A stretch of DNA of 64,000 bases from Lolium rigidum (Eukaryota > Streptophyta > Magnoliopsida > Poales > Poaceae), in the NCBI RefSeq assembly GCF_022539505.1, contig NC_061510.1, positions 401,618,249 through 401,682,248 of the forward strand, written 5' to 3'. How positions within the stretch are numbered: the first letter of the stretch is position 1; every line of letters starts with the position of its first letter. The notes under the pieces are model-generated. The model ran no database searches, was not told the origin of the DNA, and was given only the letters and a program-made list of their open reading frames with translations. Of this stretch, positions 33,325 to 44,155 are shown in pieces. The position numbers were made by a program, and so were the translations under genes.

Positions 33325-33550
33325 GCAAATAAGATTTCATAGGTTTTTTAATTTTCGCATCAAACCATCCATGTTTTAAATCAGGAAATAGAATAAGAAG
33401 CTCATTGTTGTCCATTATGCCAAACTAGTGTAAACAAGAAACAAAAAGATGCAATTGCAGGATCTAAAGGAAATAGCTTCGAGCACACACACAACGGCGC
33501 CGGAAAAATACTTTACCCGGGACCGTAGTATGAGAGCCTTTTACCTTTCC

Positions 33551-33568
33551 TCCCCGGCAACGGCGCCG
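33551..33568 (-). other. Primer-binding site, tRNA-Asp type
   Basis: The minus strand, starting ten bases inside the LTR end, reads CGGCGCCGTTGCCGGGGA, which fits the complement of the 3' end of plant tRNA-Asp from memory. Confidence 0.6.
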
Positions 33569-33578
33569 TAAAAGTGCT

Positions 33579-35276
33579 TGATGTCTACGGGTGCTTCTAT
33601 TCTTGTAGACAGTGTTGGGCCTCCAAGAGCGAGAGGTTTGTAGAACAGCAGCAAGTTTCCTTAAGTGGATCACCCAAGGTTTATCGAACTCAGGGAGGAA
33701 GAGGTCAAAGATATCCCTCTCATGCAACCCTGCAACCACAAAGCAAGAAGTCTCTTGTGTCCCCAACACACCTAATAGGTGCACTAGTTCGGCGAAGAGA
33801 TAGAGAAATACAGGTGGTATGAATAAGTAGTAGCAACGGCACCAGAAAAGTGCTTTGCCCAGGACAAGAACTCAAGCAGTAGTAGTAACGCGAAGAAACA
33901 AGAAACAAGCAGACGATATCGGTATTTAGGAACAAGGCCTAGGGAATAGACTTTCACTAGTGGACACTCTCAACATTGATCACATAACAGAATAGATAAA
34001 TGCATACTCTACACTCTCTTGTTGGATGATGAACACATTGCGTAGGATTACACGAACCCTCAATGCCGGAGTTAACAAGCTCCACAATTCAATGTTCATA
34101 TTTAAATAACCTTAGAGTGCAAGAAAGATCAACACGACTAAACCAAGTACTAACACAGCATGCACACTGTCACCTTCACGCTATGTAGGAGGAATAGATC
34201 ACATCAATACTAATATAATGATAATTAACTCCACAATCTACAAGAGATCATGATCATAGCATAGTCCAAGTACTAACACGGATGCACACACTGTCACCAT
34301 TACACCGTGCAGGAGGAATAAACTACTTTAATAACATCACTAGAGTAGCACATAGATAAATTGTGATACAAAACACATTGCAATCATAAAGAGATATAAA
34401 TAAGCACTTCACTACGCCATTCATAACAGTGAGTAAGTATTCTGTGAAATATAGCCTAAGAGACCCACACGGTGCACACACTGTCACCTTTACACACGTG
34501 GGACAAGGAGTCTCCGGAGATCACATAAGTAAAACTCACTTGACTAGCATAATGACATCTAGATTACAAGCATCATCATATGAATCTCAATCATGCAAGG
34601 CAGCTCATGAGATTATTGTATTGAAGCACATAGGAGAGAGATGAACCACATAGCTACCGGTACAGCCCCGAGCCTCGATGGAGAACTACTCCCTCCTCAT
34701 GGGAGCAGCAGCGGTGATGAAGATGGCGGTGGAGATGGCAGCGGTGTCGATGGAGAAGCCTTCCGGGGCACTTCCCCGCTCCGGCAGGGTGCCGGAACGG
34801 AGACTCCTGTCCCCCGGATCTTGGCTTCGCGATGGCGGCGGCTCCGGAAGGTTTTCCGTATCGTGGTTCTTCGTATCGTGGTTTTCTCGACGGAGGCTTT
34901 ATATAGGCGAAGAGGCGGCGCGAGGAGGGTCGAAGGGGTGGCCACACCATATGGCGGCGCGGCCGGGGCCTGGGCCGCGCCGGCCTATGGTCCGGGGGCC
35001 CGAGTGCCCCCTCTCGGTCCTTCCGGGTGTTCCGGATGCTTCCGGTGAAAATAGGAACCCGGGTCTTGATTTCGTCCGATTCCGAGAATATTTCGTTACT
35101 AGGATTTCTGAAACCAAAAACAAGCGAGAATACAGGAACTGGCACTTCGGCATCTTGTTAATAGGTTAGTTCCAGAAAATGCACGAATATGACATAAAGT
35201 GTGCATAAAACATGTAGGTATCATCAATAATATGGCATAGAACATAAGAAATTATCGATACGTCGGAGACGTATCA
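33579..35276 (-). repeat. 5' LTR of the reversed element, about 1698 bp
   Basis: It runs from TGATACGTCTCCGACGTATC (at 35276 on the minus strand) to CCGTAGACATCA (ending 33579). A TATATAAA box is at 34905-34898. The length matches the other full LTRs (1706 and 1704 bp). Confidence 0.9.
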
Positions 35277-36644
35277 CCGAGCCGCCGCCGCCACCGAGGA
35301 GGAGGAGGAGGACGATAGCGCCACCACCACCGCTTGATCCCCGCCACCGCCACCCGTTCGGTGAGAGCTCCTCTCCCCTGTCCTCCCCACTCCCCCGTCC
35401 CCTGCCCCTCTCACCTCCCCGTGAATGCTCTCCTTGCAATGCTGCTTCGAATTCCCTCTCTGGCTAGCCTAGTTGCTATGGATTGCTTGCAGTACCAAGC
35501 TGTGTTGGTATTTCTAGTGTTCTAGAGATGGTTTGAGCTTGCTCAAATGTGCATCTCCATTAGTAGTTTGGTTGGTTCAATAAAATGCATCAGTAGCAAA
35601 TGAATGCAGTAGTGCTGCTGTAGTCAAATAGAATTTCAAGAAAAACTAGGTTGTAGTGCTGTTGTAGTCAAATAGGTTGTAGCAAAACAAAAAAAAACTA
35701 GGTTGTAGTGTTCGTTGTAGTCAAATAGAATTTCAAGAACACCTCAATTTGCTTTGTAAGAGAGAGTCAAAAGAGGGTTAGTATGAATGCAGTAGCAAAT
35801 AAAAATGAACAAGCTAATGTTGTAGCAAATGAATGCAGTAGAAACTTAGTAGATAAAAAGCTACTTGCTATCAAGAATAATGTTGTAGCAAAATAAATGT
35901 CATCAAGAATAATGCAAAATAAATGATGTCAAGCTTGCTATTTTTTTAATTCATTGCTTGCTGTTTTTTTTAATTCATTGCTTGCACTAGAGCTAATAAA
36001 GTTCTTGCTATTTTTTTAATTCATTGCTTGCTATTTTTTTTAATTCATTGCTTGCAGTAGAGCTAATGGTTCAATAAAATGAACAATGCAGTAGGTTTTT
36101 CAATACAATGCAGTAGGTTTTTTAATAAAATGAAATGCTACTGCCTAGTTGATTTTGAATTGATGCTAGGATTTGTTGGCGATAGAAAATTTAGGTTTAG
36201 AAAATGAAAATGCTTGGGTTAATAAAATGAAATGCTACTGCCTAGGATTTGTTGATTTTGTTAATAAAATAAAATGAAATGAATTTTATGAAATGATCAT
36301 GCTCATGCTCCCTGGTTGCAAGATGAGAATGCATAGATGGTTTTAGTTCACCTCTGGCCACCTCTTCCCTAGCAAGAATATTCCTCTGAACCAAAAATGC
36401 CTCTGCCTAGCAAGAATGGACAGTCTCTCCTGACCCATTTTGGGGAATATTCCCAAGGGCTTGTCTCTGACCCATTTTGGAGAATATTCTCCCTCTTGTG
36501 GATTGACATCACAATTCAAAAAAAAGAAACTGATGGAATTGTCCTATGTAACACAACTGTTCAGCTTGTGTTCTCATACCCTCTGTGCATGCCCTCCATC
36601 CTATATAAATGCCTAGTGTAGTGAACCAGAAAACCACACCAAAC

Positions 36645-36905
36645 ATGGACAACCTGTCCTGGAGTGCAAAGAGGAGGAGCACTGGCTCCAGTGGTGCCTC
36701 TGACTCTAGGGATGCCACTCTTTCCAAGACTTTTTCTATGGGTAGGGCAGACAAGGAGTTGCTAGTGTATCGTAGGAGAAGTGTGCAAGAGAGGGAAGCT
36801 TCGCTGCCGGGTTCGGGGAAGAAGAAGCAGCGAGATGGCTTGAACCAGCTAGGTGTGTTCACATACACTACACAAGTTCTCCCGAGTTCCAAAATCCAGA
36901 CCTAA
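36645..36905 (+). CDS. Small ORF of unknown function, 86 aa
   Basis: The ATG at 36645 follows a TATA-like CTATATAAATGCC (36601-36613). The product starts MDNLSWSAKRRSTGSSGASD and is Ser/Arg/Lys-rich with GSGKKKQRDGLNQ. Coding-like sequence in a different frame continues to about 37085 (IKPKKYKHRLREGG, EEKVKAGVILCSVEEG), which suggests a frameshift or an intron. Family unknown. It may be a first exon of the CACTA gene downstream or a captured fragment. Confidence 0.3.
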   Translation: MDNLSWSAKRRSTGSSGASDSRDATLSKTFSMGRADKELLVYRRRSVQEREASLPGSGKKKQRDGLNQLGVFTYTTQVLPSSKIQT

Positions 36906-37565
36906 GGGCATGATCAAACCGAAAAAGTATAAGCATCGATTGAGGGAAGGAGGACCCACAGAGGTGTTGCCCTACTATGTAGAACCAAATCTTGAAGAAA
37001 AGGTTAAAGCTGGAGTTATCTTGTGCTCGGTCGAGGAAGGGCATGAAAAAAATCAAAGATTTGGTATCCTAGTTTGTTGTAGTTAGTTGTAGTTTCAGCC
37101 ATCTACTTTTAGTGTGTCCTAGGTTGTCTGAATAATTATGTAATGTAAGGGTTGATGTAATGCTTCCATGCAATGATGAATAAAAGGGTTTATATAATGT
37201 ATGTAATGTAAGGTTAAATGATGCTCATGCTCACATGTTGGCAGTAGCTACTGGTTGGCTTGCTCTATAAGCTTGTATTCTTGGTTATGAAGAAGCATAT
37301 ACTGCCTTTTTAAATTTAAGTAATTATCTACCAAAAATTTAAGTAATTATGAGTAATAGCATTTTCATTTGAAGTCACTAGCATTTTCATATGATGCTCA
37401 AGCTTCTGCTATTTAATTATCTCTAGAATTTTATATGTTGATGTTCTTTATTGCTACTGCTAGCTAGGATTTGTTAGCAATTCTTGGTTCAAGCTAATGA
37501 TGCTACTTTGGTTAGTGCTACTGTAAGTATAAGTGGTTAGTGCTACTGTAAGTATAAGTGTAATG

Positions 37566-37770
37566 CTCCAGGTTTTGATGCTCCAGGTTTTGATGAAGTT
37601 GTATGCTTCGTGTTTTGATGCTTCAGATTTTGATGTAGTTGCAGCTCCGTGGTTTGATGCTTCAGGTTTTTGATGCTCCGGGTTTTGTTGTAGATGCTCT
37701 AGGTTTTGATGCTTCAGGTTTTTGATGCTCCAGGTTTTGATGTAGTTGCAGCTCCAGGTTTTGATGTAGT
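37566..37770. repeat. Degenerate 15-16 bp minisatellite
   Basis: Repeats of GATGCTCCAGGTTTT and GATGCTTCAGGTTTT with spacers such as GATGTAGTTGCAGCTCC. Confidence 0.75.
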
Positions 37771-38016
37771 AGTATTTGGATACAATTTTGTATGATGATG
37801 AACATGGTTAGAATCTGTGAATATGGTGATGAATGCGGGCTCCAGGTTTTGCAGGGATTTCATTGAGTTGCCCATTTCTCCCGAAGCGTTGATTAACTTT
37901 TATTTCGATTGAGAAATGGGCACTCCTACGTAGAAAAAATAGCAAAGGTCATGCCGAATTTTTTGGTTGACTTTTGTACTAACTTTTTGCCTCTTTTTAA
38001 TGAAGTGCAAATAAAC

Positions 38017-40832
38017 ATGTCGGGCAGCACTTCTAAGCCCAGGAGCCGAACGAAGAAGCGAGAGAGGCCAACAAGGACTTCTGGGAGGGCTACGAGCAGC
38101 CCCGGAAGGCCGCCGCCGAGTCGCCCGGCGATGAGGAAGAGGGCCGGGACGCCGCCTCCGAGGGAGAGGGCCGGGGGGCCGCCGACGACACCGACGAGGG
38201 CCGGGACGCCGCCTCCGAGGGAGAGGGCCGGGGGGCCGCCGCCGACACCGGCGACGATGATGATACCTGGGACGCCGCCGCCGAGACCGGTGAAGAGACG
38301 ACCGGTGAAGAGAACGCGGCCAACCGCACGGAAGGTGATAGCGGCGGCAACCCTCAGGAGGGTAAGAAGAAGAGGACGGCGAGGAGGCCAAGGAGGGATC
38401 GGAGGCCGCAAGTGCTCGCCAACGTCACCGATGCTCGTCACGGTAGTCTCCGAAAGTGGCCTACCCTTGGAGCCTTCGTGGGTTGCCAAAGGGTACGGCA
38501 TGCAACTAGGGTGCATCGTCCGTGAAACCGTGCCGATCCTAACTCAGGACCTCAGAAGCAAGGAGAACGAGGCTCTCGCCCAATCCTTCCTCCAGAAGCT
38601 TCACCAACGATACACGTTCCCGGGGCCGTTCAATAAGAAGGTGGACTCTTTAGCTCTCACGAAGATGAGCACCGCCTTGAGCAGCTGGAAGAACCGGCTG
38701 AAGACAAAGATCGATGCCGGTGAAAGCTGGGAGAGGATAAGTACCAAAGACCCGTCGATCTCCTTAGAATAATTTAATGCATTCAAGTCTTACTTACAGA
38801 CTGACAGTGTTAAAAAATGGACTGCCTGGGGGAAGAAAATGCGGGACTTGAACTTAGGGACCCACCATTGCGGAAGCGGCGGTTACCGAGGAAAACAGCC
38901 CACTTGGGACAAGGAGGATGCCGATATGGTACGTCTGGGGAAAGAAAACCCCTGGCACAAAATCCAGGATGAACAGGCTAGGAACTTTGTCCGGTCCCGC
39001 TACTACTTAGGCTGGAAGACGGGGGAATTTATTACGGATCATGAAGACGTGAGGGATTTCGAGAAGTACCTGGTAAGGATAGTTCTATATTATTTCGCTC
39101 ATCTTATTAGGCAATGAAGCCAAATGGGCTAACCTTAAGTTCCTTTGTCTGAAGGATGAAGAGTTGACGAAGGCTGGCCCGTCGTCCCAGGGGTCGACGG
39201 AACCGTGGGACACACCTTTCAACAGGGCGATGAACAAATAAAATACAAGGAGAGGGAGCTGGACAAGCCACCGACGTCGGGTGGCCGTGTGTCCGGCTTT
39301 GGCACAAGTATGAAGCTATCCGAGTACTACGGATCGGATGCCAAGACGAGAAAGCTGGAGAGGAGGTCGTCGGCTAAGGATAAATCCGAGGTTCAGGAGC
39401 TGAAGAAGAAGGTGGAGACACTAGAGAAGCTGGTGGCCGAAAAGCCTGTGGAGAACACGGAGATGATGAACAAGTTATTGGACGAGAAGATCCGGCGAGA
39501 TCATCCCCCTGGGTTGATGGAGGGGTTAGCTGCTTGGAATGCGGGAGGTCAAGTGGGGCCGATACATGTGCCCAGCATCAGCGGCAGCAACTCAAGCTTC
39601 CACGTGTCACCGACGGTGCCGCTCCACCCGACGCCGGCGTCGGGGCTCCACCAGACGCCGCCGCTCCACTCGCCGCCGCAGCTCCAACCGCCGCCGCAGC
39701 TCCAACTGGTCGCATCGACGCCCCCAACCGCCGCCCTTGTATCGACAGTAGCCGAGATCGACGCCATCAAGGAGGTAAACTCATTAGTTACTCCTTCGCG
39801 TCATCTTCTTTAACTATATATGCCTTTCGTGACTCGCCATCTCACGATGCCCAACATGACGCCCCGACTCGGGATGAACAATGCATACTTCGCAAACGGT
39901 GGAGCCCGGCGGCAAGTTGGTGGAAGTTGCTAGCGGCTATGTCATGGCTTCCCGCGTTATGCACGGCGCTACATTGGCGGAAGACGTGGCGAAGGTCAAG
40001 TTGGTAATGGTAGTGCCGGAGTACCGCTACGCCATCCCCCTTTCAACCTCCGGGCACAGACGAAGGCGACGTTTTGCCCCTTGGGGATTGCACCTCATGG
40101 CTTATGACATGGCCGAAGAACCAGATTCGTCTGGGGGGGTCTTCCGAGTGGTAAGAAAAGCACCGGCGCCACCTCCCCTATCATCCGGCCCAAGATCGCC
40201 GGCGCCGACGACACCCTTAAGGAAATGGTGGTCGCCGCCCCCACTACCCTCGAAGGAACCGGCGGTCGCCGCCGCCACCCGGAAGGAACCGACGATCGCC
40301 GCCACCACCACACGCCACAAACAGGTTGTTGGGAGCGCTACCGCAACGACCGTCAACTAGACGCACGGTACGCCAAGCGGTGGCATCGCAACCGCCACCA
40401 CCTAAGGTCCAGGACATGGCGCCACTTGATGGCAATGATGTAGATGATGATGATGACATCGATGCCTACATCAACACTGGCGCCTGCAGCCAAGATATGT
40501 ACATGCCTCCTATGGATGAACAAGCCTTCCGCACACACGGCGATCAACTTGGTCGTCCCCCTACGATGGACGGCAGCGCCCGGTCTTCACGGGTCTTTCT
40601 CAAGACACTCCTCCGGAGGCTGGCAATCCAGCTCAAGTCAAGCCTGCTACCGTTTTCAGCCCTAACACGCCGTGTAAGACGATCATCGGGGAGCCACCCA
40701 AATCAACCCCAGCGACCTCAGAAGCACCACTAGCACCCGAAGCACCACCATCAGCACCACCAGCACCCCCAGTAGGTCAGGTGAAGAAGGGAAGGAAGAG
40801 AGGAGCCAAGAAGGGCGCATCTTCGAGCCAGC
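38017..40832 (+). pseudogene. CACTA ORF2-type protein, N-terminal part, frameshifted
   Basis: The ATG at 38017 opens MSGSTSKPRSRTKKRERPTR. A GC-rich stretch 38040-38400 reads as a natural acidic sequence in another frame (AREANKDFWEGYEQPRKAAA, then DAASEGEGRGAA twice), so a frameshift pair is likely. From about 38440: SGLPLEPSWVAKGYGMQLGC and QDLRSKENEALAQSFLQKLH; a TAA occurs at 38770. Then WGKKMRDLNLGTHHCGSGGY and KTGEFITDHEDVRDFEKYL end at a GTAAGG donor near 39076. This is the plant En/Spm ORF2-like (Transposase_24 type) pattern. Next exons hold a coiled coil (VQELKKKVETLEKLVAEKP, about 39390), a Pro-rich block, a segment KLVEVASGYVMASRVMHGAT (39911-39970), and an Asp-run region, ending GASSSQ at 40832. 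Exact exon joins are uncertain. Confidence 0.65.
40828..40832. other. Target-site duplication CCAGC (left copy)
   Basis: CCAGC at 40828-40832 and 47573-47577 flank the LTR element exactly. Removing the element and one copy restores an open codon series (SSSQPPPKRIWADD) across the join. Confidence 0.95.
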
Positions 40833-42538
40833 TGATACGTCTCCGACGTATCGATAATTTCTTATGTTCTATGCCATATTATTGATGATACCTACATGTT
40901 TTATGCACACTTTATGTCATATTCGTGCATTTTCTGGAACTAACCTATTAACAAGATGCCGAAGTGCCGCTTGTCTGTTCTCGCTGTTTTTGGTTTCGAA
41001 ATCCTAGTAACGAAATATTCTCGAATCGGACGAAATCAAGACCCAGGTTCCTATTTTCACCGGAAGCATCCAGAACACCCGGGAAGGACCCGGAGGGGGG
41101 CACTGGGCCCCTGCACCATAGGCCGGCGCGGCCCAGGCCCCGGCCGCGCCGCCATATGGTGTGGCCACCCCTTCGACCCTCCTGCGCCGCCTCTTCGCCT
41201 ATATAAAGCCTCCGTCGCGAAAACCCTGATAGGAAGAACCACGATACGGAAAACCTTCCAGAGCCGCCGCCATAGCGAAGCCAAGATCTGGGGGACAGGA
41301 GTCTCTGTTCCGGCACCCTGCCGGAGCGGGGAAGTGCCCCCGGAAGGCTTCTCCATCGACACCGCTGCCATCTCCACCGCCATCTCCATCACCGCCGCTG
41401 CTCCCATGAGGAGGGAGTAGTTCTCCATCGAGGCTCGGGGCTGTACCGGTAGCTATGTGGTTCATCTCTCTCCTATGTGCTTCAATACAATAATCTCATG
41501 AGCTGCCTTACATGATTGAGATTCATATGATGATGCTTGTAATCTAGATGTCATTATGCTAGTCAAGTGAGTTTTACTTATGTGATCTCCAGGAGACTCC
41601 TTGTCCCACGTGTGTAAAGGTGACGAGTGTGTGCACCGTGTGGGTCTCTTAGGCTATATTTCACAGAATACTTATTCACCTGTTGAATGGCATAGTGAGG
41701 TGCTTATTTATATCTCTTTATGATTGCAATGTGTTTGTATCACAATTTATCTATGTGCTACTCTAGCAATGTTATTAAAGTAGTTTTATTCCTCCTGCAC
41801 GTGTGCAAAGGTGACAGTGTGTGCACCGTGTTAGTACTTGGTGTATGTTATGATCATGATCTCTTGTAGATTGCGAAGTTAACTATTGCTATGATAATAT
41901 TGATGTGATCTATTCCTCCTACATATGCATGAAGGTGACACAGTGTGCATGCTATGTTAGTACTTGGTTTAGTCTTTTGATCTATCTTACACTAAAGGTT
42001 ACTAAAATATGAGCATTATTGTGGAGCTTGTTAACTCCGGCATTGAGGGTTCGTGTAATCCTACGCAATGTGTTCATCATCCAACCAGAGTGTAGAGTAT
42101 GCATTTATCTCGTTCCGTTATGTGATCAATGTTGAGAGTGTCCACTAGTGAAAGTCTAATCCCTAGGCCTTGTTCCTAAATATCGCTATCGCTGCTTGTT
42201 TACCTGTTTTATTGCGTTACTACCGCTGCGTTACTACCGCTTGTTTACCGTCCCGGGCAAAGCACCGTTCGGTGCCGTTGCTACTACTTATTCATACCAC
42301 CTGTATTTCACTATCTCTTCGCCGAACTAGTGCACCTATTAGGTGTGTTGGGGACACAAGAGACTTCTTGCTTTGTGGTTGCGGTGGTTGCATGAGAGGG
42401 ATATCTTTGACCTCTTCCTCCCCGAGTTCGATAAACCTTGGGTGATCCACTTAAGGGAAACTTGCTGCTGTTCTACAAACCTCTCGCTCTTCGAGGCCCA
42501 ACACCTGTCTACAAGAATAGAAGCTCCCGTAGACATCA
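40833..42538 (+). repeat. 5' LTR, 1706 bp
   Basis: It starts TGATACGTCTCCGACGTATC and ends CCGTAGACATCA. TATA box at 41200-41207. It differs from the 3' LTR by scattered substitutions and short indels, by eye a few percent. Confidence 0.95.
41200..41207 (+). promoter_or_regulatory. TATA box in the 5' LTR
   Basis: TATATAAA following CTCTTCGCC; the same site is in the 3' LTR (46238-46245) and in the reversed LTR (34905-34898). Confidence 0.75.
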
Positions 42539-42548
42539 AGCACTTTTC

Positions 42549-42564
42549 CGGCGCCGTTGCCGGG
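42549..42564 (+). other. Primer-binding site, tRNA-Asp type
   Basis: CGGCGCCGTTGCCGGG begins ten bases after the LTR end. From memory, it fits the complement of the plant tRNA-Asp 3' end with the first base changed. Confidence 0.6.
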
Positions 42565-42791
42565 AGGAAAGGTAAAAGGCTCTCATACTACGGTCTCAGG
42601 TAAAGTATTTTTCCGGCTCCGTTGTGTGTGTGCTCAAAGCTATTTCCTTTAGATCCTGCAATTGCATCTTGTTGTTTCTTGTTTACACTAGTTTGGCATA
42701 ATGTACAAGAGTGAGCTTCTTATTCTATTTCCTGATTTAAAACATGGATTGTTTGATGCGAAAATTAAAAAACCTATGAAGTCTTATTTGC

Positions 42792-43436
42792 ATGCTTGGT
42801 AGTAATATTAGTATGAACGCTTTGAACACCATTGTTGATAATGATATAGAAAGTTCTAAGCTTGGGGAAGCTGGTTTTCATGATATTTTTAGTCCCCCAA
42901 GCATTGAGGAGAAAATTTTCTTTGATGATACTTTGCCTCCTATTTATGATGATAATGATAGTGGTCTTTTGGTGCCACCTACTATGGAGAGTAAATTTTG
43001 TTGTGATTATACTATGCCTCCTACACTTGATGAGAATAATAATGATAGCTACTTTGTTGAATTTGCCCCCACTACAACTAATAAAATTGATTATGCCTAT
43101 GTGGAGAGTAATAATTTTATGCATGAGACTCATGATAAGAATGCTTTATGTGATAGTTATATTGTTGAGTTTGCTCATGATGCTACTGAAAGTTATTATG
43201 AGAGAGGAAAATATGGTTGTAGAAATTTTCATGTTACTAAAACACCTCTCTATGTGCTGAAATTTTTGAAGCTATACTTGTTTTATCTTCCTATGCTTGT
43301 TACTTTGCTCTTCATGAACTTGTTTATTTACAAGATTCCTATGCATAGGAAGCATGTTAGACTTAAATGTGTTTTGAATTTGCCTCTTGATGCTCTCTTT
43401 TGCTTCAAATACTATTTCTTGCGAGTGCATCATTAA
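42792..43436 (+). CDS. Conserved ORF of unknown function in a non-autonomous LTR element (214 aa)
   Basis: It opens MLGSNISMNALNTIVDNDIE and continues ESSKLGEAGFHDIFSPPSIE. Four loose repeats follow: KIFFDDTLPPIYDDND, KFCCDYTMPPTLDENNND, YFVEFAPTTTNKIDYAY and YIVEFAHDATESYYERG. The last third is hydrophobic (FLKLYLFYLPMLVTLLFMNL), a likely membrane segment, then a basic MHRKHVRLK stretch. No match to gag, protease or envelope proteins that I recognise. A near-identical ORF is in the reversed element (33324-32764). AT-rich codon use like the rest of the element. Function unknown; it may be non-coding sequence that happens to stay open. Confidence 0.5.
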   Translation: MLGSNISMNALNTIVDNDIESSKLGEAGFHDIFSPPSIEEKIFFDDTLPPIYDDNDSGLLVPPTMESKFCCDYTMPPTLDENNNDSYFVEFAPTTTNKIDYAYVESNNFMHETHDKNALCDSYIVEFAHDATESYYERGKYGCRNFHVTKTPLYVLKFLKLYLFYLPMLVTLLFMNLFIYKIPMHRKHVRLKCVLNLPLDALFCFKYYFLRVHH

Positions 43437-44070
43437 AACTGCTGAGCCCATCTTAATGGCTATAAAGAAAAGAACTTCTTGGGAGATAACCCATGTGTTA
43501 TTTTGCTACAGTACTTTGTTTTATATTTGTGTCTTGGAAGTTGTTTACTACTGTAGCAACCTCTCCTTATCTTAGTTTTATGTTTTGTTGTGCCAAGTAA
43601 AGTCTTTGATAGTAAAGTAAGTACTAGATTTGGATTACTGCGCAGTTCCAGATTTCTTTGCTGTCACGAATCTGGGTCTACCTCCCTGTAGGTAGCTCAG
43701 AAAATTAAGCCAATTTACGTGCATGATCCTCAGATATGTACGCAACTTTCATTCAATTTGGGCATTTTCATTTGAGCAAGTCTGGTGCCCTTTTAAAATT
43801 CGTCTTTACGGACTGTTCTGTTTTGACAGATTCTGCCTTTTATTTCGCATTGCCTCTTTTGCTATGTTGGATGAATTTCTTTGATCCATTAATGTCCAGT
43901 AGCTTTATGCAATGTCCAGAAGTGTTAAGAATGATTGTGTCACCTCTGAACATGTGAATTTTTATTATGCACTAACCCTCTAATGAGTTGTTTCGAGTTT
44001 GGTGTGGAGGAAGTTTTAAAGGATCAAGAGAGGAGTATGATATACTATGATCAAGGAGAGTGAAAGCTCT

Positions 44071-44155
44071 AAGCTTGGGGATGCCCCGGTGGTTCACCCC
44101 TGCATATTCTAAGAATACTCAAGCGTCTAAGCTTGGGGATGCCCAAGGCATCCCC
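44071..44155 (+). other. Internal polypurine-like motif pair and GGGGATGCC hairpin
   Basis: AAGCTTGGGGATGC occurs at 44071-44084 and 44129-44142. The second copy runs into a perfect hairpin, GGGGATGCC (44135-44143), loop CAA, GGCATCCCC (44147-44155). The same arrangement is at 24246-24329 and, complemented, at 31962-32042. Confidence 0.85.

Larger units (their letters stand above)
31206..35276 (-). mobile_element. Non-autonomous LTR retroelement, reversed, 3'-truncated
   Basis: The 5' LTR is 35276-33579 (minus strand). The internal region runs to about 31206, where homology to the copies at 24102 and 40833 stops in the middle of the internal region. The 3' part and 3' LTR are missing. The element shares an ORF, a primer-binding site and the AAGCTTGGGGATGC motifs with the complete copy at 40833-47572, but lies in the opposite orientation. 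Confidence 0.88.
35277..37860. other. AT-rich low-complexity region, probably the 5' part of CACTA element 1
   Basis: 35280-35450 is GC-rich and leader-like (CCGCCGCCACC repeats). 35580-36300 holds tandem variants of GTTGTAGTCAAATAG and TTTTTTTAATTCATTGCTTG. 37566-37770 is a degenerate repeat of GATGCTCCAGGTTTT. No TNP2 transposase and no left CACTA terminus were found. Confidence 0.45.
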
